Source: Nitrospira sp. (GTDB taxonomy: Bacteria; Nitrospirota; Nitrospiria; Nitrospirales; Nitrospiraceae). Taken from it: a DNA stretch of 64,000 nucleotides. Position numbers and translations under genes: made by a program. Positions 16,654-24,404 of this stretch are shown here, one piece after another; the first letter of the stretch is position 1; the number at the start of each line of letters is the position of its first letter. A model generated the notes under the pieces. That model ran no database searches and was not told where the DNA came from. It saw only the letters and a program-made list of their open reading frames with translations. The stretch spans positions 3,989,501 to 4,053,500 of the forward strand of contig CP060499.1 in assembly GCA_024760525.1 (NCBI GenBank), written 5' to 3'.

Positions 16654-18040
16654 GCGTACTGCCTTGATGGGGAATTCGCACATCGACCTTTGGATGCTCC
16701 GCTTGGATCGCGGCGCCCAACGAGAGGGCCTGCTTTTCTTCCCCATGCACAATGAAGATCGTGCTGGGGCACGGATCGATGGCTCGGACGTAAGCCAGCA
16801 GATCGTTGCGGTCCGCGTGGGCCGACAAGCCGTTGAACTTGACGATCTGTGCCCGTCGTGGGGTCGGCACGCCGAAGATCGGAACGACGTCCCAGCCCTC
16901 GACGAGTTTGCGGCCCAGTGTGTGTTCTGCTTGAAAACCCACGAACACGATCACGTTGGCCTCGTCCTGAATCGCGTGTTTGAGATGGTGAATGATGCGC
17001 CCGCCTTCGCACATCCCCGATGAGGAGATAATGACGCAGGGGCCGCGCATCGTATTGAGCCGTTTGCTGTCTTCAGGCGAGGAGATAAAACGGATATAGC
17101 GGGACGCGAAGACGTCACCACCGGCGGAGAACGTTTTAAGGGTCTCTTCGTCATAACAATCAGGGTGACGCCTGAAAACCTCCGTGGTCTTATCGGCCAG
17201 CGGCGAGTCGATATAAATCGGAACGGGGACCACCCGACCTTCGCCGACCAATTCTTTGATTCGCATGACGAGTTCCTGCGTGCGCCCGACCGCAAAAGCG
17301 GGCACGATGATCTTACTCTTGTGCGTCCGGGCATGCTCGAGGAGATCCTGCGCCTTCTTCTTCGTCTCTTCACCGACTTGTTCATGTAAACGGTCGCCAT
17401 AGGTGGATTCGAGAATCAGGACATCGCAGGGCGGCGGAGGTTCGGGATCCCGCAGGATCGGCATGTGGGATCTCCCCAGATCTCCGCTGAACAAGACCGT
17501 CGTGCTATTTCCTCGCGCCGTATACTTGATCCGGACGGCGGCGGATCCAAGAATATGGCCGGCGTCATGAAATGAAGCGGTGAGGCGTGGCCCGATCTTG
17601 AGCTGATCTCCGTATCGTACGCCCTCAAACCTTCTGACAATCCTCCGGACATCCTCCCCGTCGTACAACGGGCGAACACAGGTGTTCCCGCGCCTTCGTT
17701 CCTGTTTGTTGACGTATCGGCAATCGTTTTCTTGAACACGAGCCGAATCTTCGAGCATGAGATTGGCCAAATCGGCCGATGCTCTGGTGAGGTAGACCTT
17801 CCCAGAAAAGCCCTGCCGGGGAAGAACGGGCAAAGTTCCTGAGTGATCGATATGCGCATGCGAGAGCAAGACGGCGCCGACAGACTTCGGCTCAAAACCC
17901 AGGTCGCGGTTTCGCCGGACCGCGTCGTCCCGGCGTCCCTGAAAGAGCCCGCAATCCAATAACAGCCGAAAGCCCGGTATCTCCAAGAGATGTCGGCTCC
18001 CAGTGACTGAACGAGCTGCACCGTGGAATGAGAGCTTCAT
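16643..18040 (-). CDS. Metallo-beta-lactamase/beta-CASP ribonuclease
   Basis: The 465-residue protein has the metal-binding motif SHAHIDHSGTLP, motif 3/4 residues in HDAGHILGSAAV and FSGDLG, and beta-CASP features: LESTYGDR, AFAVGRTQELV, SSSGMCEGGRIIHHLKH, and LSAHADRNDLL with the terminal HGEEKQ. This is the CPSF-like RNA-processing exonuclease/endonuclease family. It overlaps the LOG gene by 4 bases (ATGA) and the peptidase gene by 11 bases, which indicates translational coupling. Confidence 0.92.
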   Translation of the reverse strand: MKLSFHGAARSVTGSRHLLEIPGFRLLLDCGLFQGRRDDAVRRNRDLGFEPKSVGAVLLSHAHIDHSGTLPVLPRQGFSGKVYLTRASADLANLMLEDSARVQENDCRYVNKQERRRGNTCVRPLYDGEDVRRIVRRFEGVRYGDQLKIGPRLTASFHDAGHILGSAAVRIKYTARGNSTTVLFSGDLGRSHMPILRDPEPPPPCDVLILESTYGDRLHEQVGEETKKKAQDLLEHARTHKSKIIVPAFAVGRTQELVMRIKELVGEGRVVPVPIYIDSPLADKTTEVFRRHPDCYDEETLKTFSAGGDVFASRYIRFISSPEDSKRLNTMRGPCVIISSSGMCEGGRIIHHLKHAIQDEANVIVFVGFQAEHTLGRKLVEGWDVVPIFGVPTPRRAQIVKFNGLSAHADRNDLLAYVRAIDPCPSTIFIVHGEEKQALSLGAAIQAEHPKVDVRIPHQGSTHEV

Positions 18041-18891
18041 ACAGTAGGTACTCCACTATGGCGCGCGATCAGGTCCCAGGCTTCCTGAGCCGTCTCGGCA
18101 TAATGAAAGAGGCGAAGGTCTGTTTGAGAGATCAATCCATTGTCGACGAGCCATTGCCAGTTGATCAGACGCTCCCAAAAGTGCCGCCCGACCAGGACAA
18201 CCAGGACACTCTCCGTTTTCCCGGTCTGCAATAACGTGAGGGTTTCGAATAACTCATCAAGAGTACCGAATCCTCCGGGGAATGCGACGAGTGCTTTTGC
18301 CCGGATGAGGAAATGCATCTTTCTGATGGCGAAATAGCGAAATTGAAAACTAAGCCTTGGCGTGACGTAGGGGTTGGGGTGCTGTTCGTGGGGCAGGGTA
18401 ATGTTGAAGCCGATGGATTTGGCGCTCACATCCGCCGCCCCACGGTTGGCGGCCTCCATGATCCCTGGCCCACCGCCGGTCACGATGACGTAGTCGCAAC
18501 GGCCGTCGATCTGGCAGGTTGACGATACCACCCGACCAAATTCCCGGGCGATGTCATAATACTTCGCGAGTTCGAGCTGCCTTTTGGCGATCGCAACTTT
18601 CTGTTGCCGGACAGGATCGTCCGGAGCACCAGCCGCGTCCGCTTCCGCTGCCTGTAATGCCTGCCTTGCAGCAGCCGGATCGAGAAGCCTTGCGCTGCCG
18701 AAGACGACGATGGTGGACCTGATGCCTTCTTCCCGTTGAATCAATTCGGGTTTAAGCAACTCAAGCCCGATCCGGACGGAACGCAGCTCATCCCGTTGAA
18801 GAAACTCAGTGTCCTTATCGGCCGGGATGTAAGAAGAGGACAGCCCGTCACTGTTGTGAGGATGTGGATGATCCGAAGTACTCCGGCTCAT
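18037..18891 (-). CDS. LOG-family nucleotide phosphoribohydrolase (TIGR00730 type)
   Basis: The 284-residue protein carries the LOG motifs VTGGGPGIMEAANRGA and PGGFGTLDELFE, typical of enzymes that cleave N6-modified AMP to release the base, or related pyrimidine/purine 5'-nucleotide nucleosidases. An N-terminal extension of about 80 residues makes it the longer subtype. The ATG at 18891 lies within the end of the preceding lipoprotein gene and has no ribosome-binding site. A good sigma-70-like promoter ends only about 10 bases upstream, so a leaderless mRNA is likely. Confidence 0.88.
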   Translation of the reverse strand: MSRSTSDHPHPHNSDGLSSSYIPADKDTEFLQRDELRSVRIGLELLKPELIQREEGIRSTIVVFGSARLLDPAAARQALQAAEADAAGAPDDPVRQQKVAIAKRQLELAKYYDIAREFGRVVSSTCQIDGRCDYVIVTGGGPGIMEAANRGAADVSAKSIGFNITLPHEQHPNPYVTPRLSFQFRYFAIRKMHFLIRAKALVAFPGGFGTLDELFETLTLLQTGKTESVLVVLVGRHFWERLINWQWLVDNGLISQTDLRLFHYAETAQEAWDLIARHSGVPTV

Positions 18892-19384
18892 GGCGCGTCA
18901 TTATAGCGGGGCCACCGGACGGCGGCAATTCGGTGGGAATGGACAGCCTTGATTGTTGGAAGGGATAAGGATGAAGGGGAGGCCGGTAGAGATGACGTTG
19001 GAATCCCCGCTCTGACACAACCCACTGAGGGTCACATAATACTTGAAACGCATCGACGCCAAGTCCCGTGCGTGAAAAAATCAAATCTGGATCCACAGGT
19101 GTCCAAGGCCTCGCCAAATAACCAAAATTGACACGTGAGTATTTCAGATCGAGAAATCGGTATGTTGCGACAATGCCCGTATCCGAATCGGTAAGGGAGT
19201 CGGGTGCCCCCAACCTGGCAACAACTTCGGCGAATGTGGTCTTCCCCGGTACAATGAAGGCAACATCCTCCGGGGAAAGAGAGGTATTCAGGGAGACCCG
19301 GACCACGTTACAGCCCAGCCATGGCAAACCGGCCATCACGACTAGGAAAAAGAGGGTAACCTTCCTACTCCACGCACCGATCAT
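18848..19384 (-). CDS. BamE-like lipoprotein
   Basis: A protein of about 178 residues. The lipoprotein signal ends in GLPWLGC. Then comes a SmpA/BamE-type fold segment, VPGKTTFAEVVARLGAPDSL, followed by strands (VATYRFLDLKY). The C-terminal quarter is proline-rich and probably disordered. The start at 19384 sits one base after the stop of the upstream paralogue, so the two are coupled. It may be an accessory outer-membrane assembly factor; the function is inferred from fold only. Confidence 0.75.
   Translation of the reverse strand: MIGAWSRKVTLFFLVVMAGLPWLGCNVVRVSLNTSLSPEDVAFIVPGKTTFAEVVARLGAPDSLTDSDTGIVATYRFLDLKYSRVNFGYLARPWTPVDPDLIFSRTGLGVDAFQVLCDPQWVVSERGFQRHLYRPPLHPYPFQQSRLSIPTELPPSGGPAIMTRHEPEYFGSSTSSQQ
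18900..18928 (-). promoter_or_regulatory. Sigma-70-type promoter giving a leaderless LOG transcript
   Basis: On the minus strand TTGCCG (18928-18923), 17 bases, then TATAAT (18905-18900). The -10 box is perfect and the -35 box has four of six. Transcription should start near 18893, two or three bases before the LOG start codon. It lies inside the 3' end of the lipoprotein gene. Confidence 0.5.
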
Positions 19385-19385
19385 G

Positions 19386-19772
19386 TCATTCCCCGAACGG
19401 CCAGAACCGAAACTCCATACCTCCCGTGCGTTTTGATGATATGACGTCTTCGACAAGTCCATCCCGGTTCAGGATCACGAACAAGTCGTCACTTTTAATG
19501 GAAAGACGGGTGAAATTGAAGAGGATCAGCAGAAGACTTCCTGCTTTGGCGTCGTATCGATAGTACTGAAAAACGTCTCGTCCATTGAGCTGCAGCAGCC
19601 GATCGGGCGCCCCGAGCAATTGAAACACTTCGGCTTTCGTGGTGGCGCCTGTATGAATGGCGGCGATGGTATCGGGCTTGATATCGTCACCCAAGGTGCC
19701 TCGACTGAAGGCGCAGCCTTGAGACAGAAACACAAGAACCAAGAGCCCAAAAATGTGGCGACTGAGTTTCAT
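19386..19772 (-). CDS. BamE-like lipoprotein
   Basis: The 128-residue precursor has a lipoprotein signal ending in FLSQGC. The mature part holds the SmpA/BamE-like pattern IHTGATTKAEVFQLLGAPDRLLQLNGRDVFQYYRY, with a hydrophobic strand and then IKSDDLFVILNRDGLVEDV. It overlaps the GNAT gene by 4 bases and is followed one base later by a second gene of the same kind, suggesting tandem duplication and divergence. Confidence 0.78.
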   Translation of the reverse strand: MKLSRHIFGLLVLVFLSQGCAFSRGTLGDDIKPDTIAAIHTGATTKAEVFQLLGAPDRLLQLNGRDVFQYYRYDAKAGSLLLILFNFTRLSIKSDDLFVILNRDGLVEDVISSKRTGGMEFRFWPFGE

Positions 19773-20287
19773 GGCAACTCCTTGTTCATTGCTGTAACGG
19801 ACGGAAGCCCAAGGACAAAATCCTGTTCATAGACGGCATAAACGGACGGCAACAATCCAACCCGTTGGTAAACAGATTGAGCCCTGTGATTCTGCTGTTC
19901 GACGTACAATCGCATCCCGCAGACTCGCGGATCGGCCTTGGCTCTGGTCACGACATGCTCGTGCAGGGCTCGAAATACTCCCAGCCCGCGGCGGTCCGGT
20001 GCAACATAGACACTCTGAATCCACCAAAAGAGCCCGTTGCGCCAGTCACTCCACTCGTACGTGATCATCAATTGACCGACCGGCTTGTGGCCGCTTACTT
20101 CCGGAAGCTCAGCAACCAGATAAAACCCATACTCAGGATTCTCCAGGAAGGCAAGAGTCCCCAAGCGAAGTGTGGAAAGATCGAGCCGGCGATGCTCTGT
20201 TTCGAGTGCCATCGCGCTATTGTACTGGACAATGGTCTCTACATCGTCCAGGCAGGCCGGCCTAATGTGGATTCCGCCAGAAGTCAT
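19769..20287 (-). CDS. GNAT-family N-acetyltransferase
   Basis: The 172-residue protein has the GNAT fold. IRPACLDDVETIVQYNSAMA is the N-terminal helix region, and VYVAPDRRGLGVFRALHEHV is motif A, which binds acetyl-CoA (R/Q-x-x-G-x-G/A pattern). RLYVEQQNHRAQSVYQRVGL is motif B. Substrate unknown. It heads the overlapping operon that runs through the two lipoproteins. Confidence 0.87.
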   Translation of the reverse strand: MTSGGIHIRPACLDDVETIVQYNSAMALETEHRRLDLSTLRLGTLAFLENPEYGFYLVAELPEVSGHKPVGQLMITYEWSDWRNGLFWWIQSVYVAPDRRGLGVFRALHEHVVTRAKADPRVCGMRLYVEQQNHRAQSVYQRVGLLPSVYAVYEQDFVLGLPSVTAMNKELP

Positions 20288-20290
20288 TGA

Positions 20291-20899
20291 TCACGAGGAG
20301 ATCGATTGTGATGTGCCGAGCCAGCCGTTTTTCGGCTTATAGAAACCTGCTGAAAATTCCATTTTCATGGCGTCCTCAGGGGGAAGATTAATCGGGACGA
20401 GCGCCTGTTCCGGGATGAAAGCCAGAAATCCGGTAAAGGGATGGATGGCGGTTGGAACGAACACCATGAAAAGAGTGTCCGAAGGCGCGACCTGGATGGA
20501 GGGAGGAGCCGCGCCCATCACAAACCCTAGCGCCCAGCAGCCATCTCGAGGAAATGGAAACGCAACGACCTTGCTGCGGCCAAATCGAGATCGGAAGTTC
20601 AGCACATCGGTCATGCCCTTCAATGTGAGGTAGATGCTCTGCACCAGCGGGATCTGCTCGAGGCGTTGCTCCAAACGCGCCAATAAATTATGCCCGATCA
20701 CATGATCCGCAATGAGCCCGGCAATAATAAGTAACAGAACCAAAAGGAGCAAGCCAAGCCCGGGGAGTGGATTCAACATGTACCGACCGACCAGGCCATC
20801 GAGCGTGGTAAAAAGAGCTGACAGGATCAAGAAGGTAGCCCAGGCAGGGAGTAAGACAATGAGTCCAGTCACGCAGGTTCGCCAGAAGGCCTTGATCAT
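20291..20899 (-). CDS. DUF502 membrane protein
   Basis: The 202-residue protein has two N-terminal membrane helices (TCVTGLIVLLPAWATFLILS and LLLLVLLLIIAGLIADHVIG). A soluble part follows with the DUF502 patterns IPLVQSIYLTLKGMTDVL, VVAFPFPRDGCWALGFVMG, and MVFVPTAIHPFTGFLAFIP. Function is unknown; plant homologues (COV1-like) localise to endomembranes. It ends three bases before the GNAT gene begins and is probably in its operon. Confidence 0.88.
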   Translation of the reverse strand: MIKAFWRTCVTGLIVLLPAWATFLILSALFTTLDGLVGRYMLNPLPGLGLLLLVLLLIIAGLIADHVIGHNLLARLEQRLEQIPLVQSIYLTLKGMTDVLNFRSRFGRSKVVAFPFPRDGCWALGFVMGAAPPSIQVAPSDTLFMVFVPTAIHPFTGFLAFIPEQALVPINLPPEDAMKMEFSAGFYKPKNGWLGTSQSISS

Positions 20900-21035
20900 G
20901 ATGAAACACCTTTGCGGTAAATCGCTTCAGTCTAGCAGAAATAGTCCATCAAGAGGAGTTCTTCGGAACGGCTTGCGCTCTCTACTCCTATCGACTATTC
21001 TAGCACCTTCCTAGAGACAGGAAGATTGAAGACTC

Positions 21036-21296
21036 ATGAGTATTGATTCGGATCTCCTTGCGATTCTCTGTTGCCCTGAGACCAAACAGCCGGTGAGTGT
21101 CGCCGAGGCTTCCCTTATTGAAAAGATCAATGCGGCCCTTGCACGTGGGGAAGTGAAAAATAGAGGGAACAGGCCGATGACTGGGCACATCGACGGGGGT
21201 CTTCTTCGTGCGGATCAGAAAATCCTTTACCCGATACGAGATAGCATCCCGGTGATGCTGATCGAGGAAGGTATTCCGCTTGAACAACTTCAGTGA
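21036..21296 (+). CDS. Trm112-family protein
   Basis: The 86-residue protein has DSDLLAILCCPETKQPVSV at its N-terminus and LLRADQKILYPIRDSIPVML at its C-terminus, the conserved ends of Trm112/YcaR proteins. Many bacterial members have lost zinc ligands, and only a CC pair is seen here. An insert of about 15 residues separates the two conserved parts. It may be an activator of a methyltransferase or an accessory protein. It stands alone between two minus-strand genes. Confidence 0.82.
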   Translation: MSIDSDLLAILCCPETKQPVSVAEASLIEKINAALARGEVKNRGNRPMTGHIDGGLLRADQKILYPIRDSIPVMLIEEGIPLEQLQ

Positions 21297-21496
21297 TCCA
21301 GAGAAGTTCTTCCTTCTGCCTTCCTGATCTTCACGCTCAGAATACCGCCGGTATGAGGCTCTCGGTTTCTGGTCTTCCAGTTTCCCTTCTGTTGGTGGTC
21401 ACAGAGGTTAACCGCCCCGGGCTGTAGATGGTCGAGCTGCTGTTGTGCATCTCGCGGCGCCCGAACCGAAACCTGGAATGGGTAGGACTTTCTGAT

Positions 21497-21784
21497 CTAA
21501 GGGCTGACGATTTGAACGGTCTTCGCCGCCGCTTCCGTTTTGGAGCCGGTGGATGTGCCGCAGTGAATGCAGAGATACTCATAAAGATTGCCTGTGGGAA
21601 GCACGAGGAGTAAGCGTTCTCTGGTGGGTGTGGCCACTCGGCAACGGGGGCAGAAGAGCAGAGAAGCATTCAGAGAGCCGAATTGGCCTTGAGCATCTTC
21701 GGGGGTGCTTCGCGGGCGAGTTCTGGGTGCCTGGCGAGTGCCAGGTGTCCAGGGGATTCCTGGTTTTCGTGGAGGTTGTAACAT
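21497..21784 (-). CDS. Hypothetical zinc-ribbon protein
   Basis: A 95-residue frame. The C-terminal 60 residues contain two CxxC pairs (CPRC and CIHC) about 30 residues apart, separated by the hydrophobic strands ERLLLVLPTGNLYEYL, which suggests a zinc ribbon. The first 35 residues are proline/arginine-rich and coincide with short inverted repeats in the DNA (CCTGGC-GAGT-GCCAGG at 21730-21745), so the true start may be further in. No partner is obvious. Confidence 0.55.
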   Translation of the reverse strand: MLQPPRKPGIPWTPGTRQAPRTRPRSTPEDAQGQFGSLNASLLFCPRCRVATPTRERLLLVLPTGNLYEYLCIHCGTSTGSKTEAAAKTVQIVSP

Positions 21785-21908
21785 ATTTCAATATTATTGA
21801 TGAACTGCCGGTAGGGTCAAGTAGTAATCTCGTAGCGGACCGGGTCTGGATTGCTCGGCGAAGGCATGCGGGGTACCGACGAAATTGTGAATAGTCGGGA
21901 AAGTGAGA

Positions 21909-21953
21909 CGGGGCCTTGCCTCTGCATCTCTTGTGTGAGACAGAGGAGCCCCG
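21909..21953 (-). terminator. Possible terminator hairpin after the 21969 gene
   Basis: CGGGGC (21909-21914) pairs with GCCCCG (21948-21953), and CCTCTG (21919-21924) pairs with CAGAGG (21941-21946), forming a hairpin with an internal bulge just downstream of the minus-strand gene ending at 21969. There is no strong T-tract on the minus strand, so termination is uncertain. Confidence 0.35.
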
Positions 21954-21968
21954 CTTAACACATACCCA

Positions 21969-22337
21969 TTAGACGGTCGTCTTGGCAGACTCGATCTCGG
22001 TTGCGGTAATCAGGCTGGAGAGATAGTCGGCAACGAAATTGAGGGCTTCTTCGCGTCCGTCCGCGCGGCGGCCTTTTTCTCTGCGTTGAACGGATAGTTC
22101 GTGTTCCAAATCAGATTTCACTTCACCCAAGATACGCTGAAGCGAGGACGGTGTGAGATTCGCATCCATCTCTTCAAGTTCCTGACAACGGTCAAGAACC
22201 CAGTTTAGCCCTTCAATGCGTCCCGCGTAATGTTCCTGTTCAGCCGTATCGATCCGCGCCATCGCGGTAGCGAAGGTTTGTGCTTCATAAATCAAATTGT
22301 AGAAACTGGTGACGGCCCTTTGCAGCGATGGATTCAT
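21969..22337 (-). CDS. Hypothetical helical protein
   Basis: A protein of about 122 residues, predicted to be mostly helical: RAVTSFYNLIYEAQTFATAM, LNWVLDRCQELEEM and ILGEVKSDLEHELSVQRREK. The ATG at 22337 is preceded by AGAAGGAGAATC, a good ribosome-binding site, which rejects the longer frame to 22367. No known domain or membrane segment is recognised. Its upstream neighbour, on the same strand, is another hypothetical gene 73 bases away. Confidence 0.65.
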   Translation of the reverse strand: MNPSLQRAVTSFYNLIYEAQTFATAMARIDTAEQEHYAGRIEGLNWVLDRCQELEEMDANLTPSSLQRILGEVKSDLEHELSVQRREKGRRADGREEALNFVADYLSSLITATEIESAKTTV

Positions 22338-22410
22338 GATTCTCCTTCTCTTATGGATGAAGGGCAATTATACATGAGATTGCCGTGCCGACAAGGAGTA
22401 TTTTTGTTGT

Positions 22411-22740
22411 TTATGTGAAGAGGAGGGAATGAAACTCGTTCATGAATCCGTAGTAGAGGGAGGCGAAGTCTTTGAGACAGTCTGGGCTGGTTTCCTTCAA
22501 TCGTTTGAAAAAGAAGACCTGAGTGCGAGGATCGAGTTGCTCGAGCAATTGGCTCAGTTGGGCCATGGAATAGCTGCCGGCAGGGACACTCAGGATATAG
22601 TGAACAAGTCGCTCGACAAATTGCTGGGCGACATATTCGCTGTTGAGGTAGCCATCTGGGAGTTTGCCGGCGGCGAGGAACTCGTCAAATGGGATGGCCT
22701 GCGCAGCAAAGGGGACTGATTGCTGCTGATCGGATATCAC
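22411..22740 (-). CDS. Hypothetical protein
   Basis: A 109-residue soluble protein with a GTG start. The central part (LVHYILSVPAGSYSMAQLSQLLEQLDPRTQVFFFKRL) reads like a compact helical fold. No known motif was recognised. It lies between the nxrB terminator and the helical protein at 21969, on the same strand as nxrAB but beyond the terminator, so it is probably a separate unit. Confidence 0.6.
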   Translation of the reverse strand: MISDQQQSVPFAAQAIPFDEFLAAGKLPDGYLNSEYVAQQFVERLVHYILSVPAGSYSMAQLSQLLEQLDPRTQVFFFKRLKETSPDCLKDFASLYYGFMNEFHSLLFT

Positions 22741-22942
22741 GCTGAACGTGCTCCCTCGTAGTAGAGCTCAAAATACGACCTTCCAAAACTCTACTGGAGG
22801 GAATATATCTCGTCAAGTGCGCAGAAGAAGTGGCATCTTCTGAGCCGAAAGACGGATGGGAGAGATAGATGATGCTCTGATAAGCCCTAGAGACGATAGG
22901 CACTATGCCATCTGATACTAAAACATAATCTTAAGAATGGAT

Positions 22943-22989
22943 ATAAAAAGAGAAGGGCGGAGTTCCTGGTTGGGACTCCGCCCTTCTCT
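22943..22989 (-). terminator. Rho-independent terminator of the nxrAB operon
   Basis: A perfect 15-base-pair stem (AGAGAAGGGCGGAGT, 22949-22963, with ACTCCGCCCTTCTCT, 22975-22989) has an 11-base loop. On the minus strand it is followed by a run of T residues (TTTTTATA). It lies 50 bases downstream of the nxrB stop, where the operon should end. Confidence 0.88.
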
Positions 22990-23039
22990 CTACCCTGCCC
23001 GCCCCCGACGACGACGGGAGTGGACCCCGCGCGCCAGGC

Positions 23040-24329
23040 CTAGAGCCAGGTGACGCGTTCGGCGGGGCGAATATAGATGGGCTCCTCGACCTGAATGCGG
23101 GCGACTTCCTTGCCCGACTTGTTGAAGCCCAACACCGTATCGTTGTACATCTCGAACCGCTTGCCGTGGATCTGCGTCTCGAAGACTTTCGGCCCGGGAA
23201 TCACGTCATAGCGGAAGACGATCTGCTGACTCGCCCGCCACAACTGCAGCACGGCCAACAGTTCCCGGCTCGGCACCAGATACTTCTCGATGGCATTGTC
23301 CACCCCGGGGCCGAACATCTGCCGGGCATACCCGCGCGGGCTGTGCCGCGGCGGGATGTAGAAGCCATTGGGCTCGGTGCCCCATTGCGGATAGAGCGGG
23401 AGCGCCACTTGCTCGACCCGGATGGCGTAGTACAGGGGGTGCCACCGATCCTCCGCCCACAGGCCGTCCTCCCCGATCCGCACCAGGCTCTGCATGCGAA
23501 TCTTGCCCACGCAGGCCGCCATGCAGCGTGTTTCCATCGGCTCGCCGCCCGTCAGCGGATCCTTGCCTTCGATCCGCGGATAGCAGGCAATGCACTTTTC
23601 ACTGACCCGGGTCGTCCCCCGGTACATCGGCTTCTTGTACGGACACTGCTCGACACATTTCTTGTACCCCCGGCAGCGGTTCTGGTCGATCAACACGATG
23701 CCGTCCTCCGGCCGCTTGTAGATCGCTTTGCGCGGGCAGGCCGCCAGGCACCCCGGGTAGGTACAGTGGTTACAGATCCGCTGCAGGTAGAAGAAGAAGG
23801 TTTCGTGCTCCGGCAGGCTGCTCCCCGTCATTTTCCACGGTTCGTCCCGGGAGAAGCCGGTCTTGTCGATCCCTTCGACCAAGGCCCGCATGGAGGTGGC
23901 GGTGTCTTCGTAGATGTTCACGAACCGCCATTCCTGGTCGGTCGGTATGTACCCGATCGCGGCCTGGCCCACTTTGGCCCCCGCATCGAAGATGGTCATC
24001 CCTTCGAACACGCCATAGGGCGCATGGTGTTTGCGGCCCACCCGCACGTTCCACACCTGGCCCCCCGGATTGACCTGTTCGATCAACTGCGTGATTTTCA
24101 CGTCGTAGAACTGCGGGTACCCGCCGTAGGGCTTGGTCTCCACGTTGTTCCACCACATGTATTCCTGCCCCTTGGAGAACAGCCACGTCGACTTGTCCGC
24201 CATGCTGCAGGTCTGGCACGCGAGACACCGGTTGATGTTGAACACAAAGGCAAACTGCCACTTCGGATGTCGTTCCTCGTACGGGTACAACATCTTCCGC
24301 CCCAGTTGCCAGTTATAGACTTCAGGCAT
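23040..24329 (-). CDS. nxrB: Nitrite oxidoreductase beta subunit
   Basis: The 429-residue protein is the electron-transfer subunit that carries electrons from the molybdenum subunit through Fe-S clusters. Cysteine groups are C35/C38/C41 (CLACQTC), C186/C189/C194/C198 (CNHCTYPGCLAAC), C219/C225/C229 and C246/C249/C269/C273. The tryptophan in the first group region (DKSTW) and the length are typical of Nitrospira NxrB, related to NarH and DMSO reductase-type beta subunits. It has no signal peptide, consistent with export as a complex with Tat-carrying NxrA. The gene is GC-rich throughout (67% in 23281-23340 by hand count). It follows nxrA after 75 bases that hold a hairpin, and precedes a strong terminator. 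No nxrC is adjacent. Confidence 0.96.
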   Translation of the reverse strand: MPEVYNWQLGRKMLYPYEERHPKWQFAFVFNINRCLACQTCSMADKSTWLFSKGQEYMWWNNVETKPYGGYPQFYDVKITQLIEQVNPGGQVWNVRVGRKHHAPYGVFEGMTIFDAGAKVGQAAIGYIPTDQEWRFVNIYEDTATSMRALVEGIDKTGFSRDEPWKMTGSSLPEHETFFFYLQRICNHCTYPGCLAACPRKAIYKRPEDGIVLIDQNRCRGYKKCVEQCPYKKPMYRGTTRVSEKCIACYPRIEGKDPLTGGEPMETRCMAACVGKIRMQSLVRIGEDGLWAEDRWHPLYYAIRVEQVALPLYPQWGTEPNGFYIPPRHSPRGYARQMFGPGVDNAIEKYLVPSRELLAVLQLWRASQQIVFRYDVIPGPKVFETQIHGKRFEMYNDTVLGFNKSGKEVARIQVEEPIYIRPAERVTWL

Positions 24330-24354
24330 TGCGTCTCTCCTTTTCGTTCGGTCC

Positions 24355-24392
24355 GAGGGACGGGGCCGCGTGGACGCGGCCCCTCGCCCCTC
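24355..24392 (-). other. GC-rich hairpin between nxrA and nxrB
   Basis: GGGGCCGCG (24362-24370) and CGCGGCCCC (24375-24383) form a perfect 9-base-pair stem with a TGGA loop. An outer GAGGG/CCCTC pair may extend it. It occupies the intercistronic gap between nxrA's stop and nxrB's start. It lacks a T-tract, so it is more likely an mRNA processing or stability element, or a partial terminator that sets subunit ratio. Confidence 0.65.
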
Positions 24393-24404
24393 TCTGCCGG
24401 ACGG

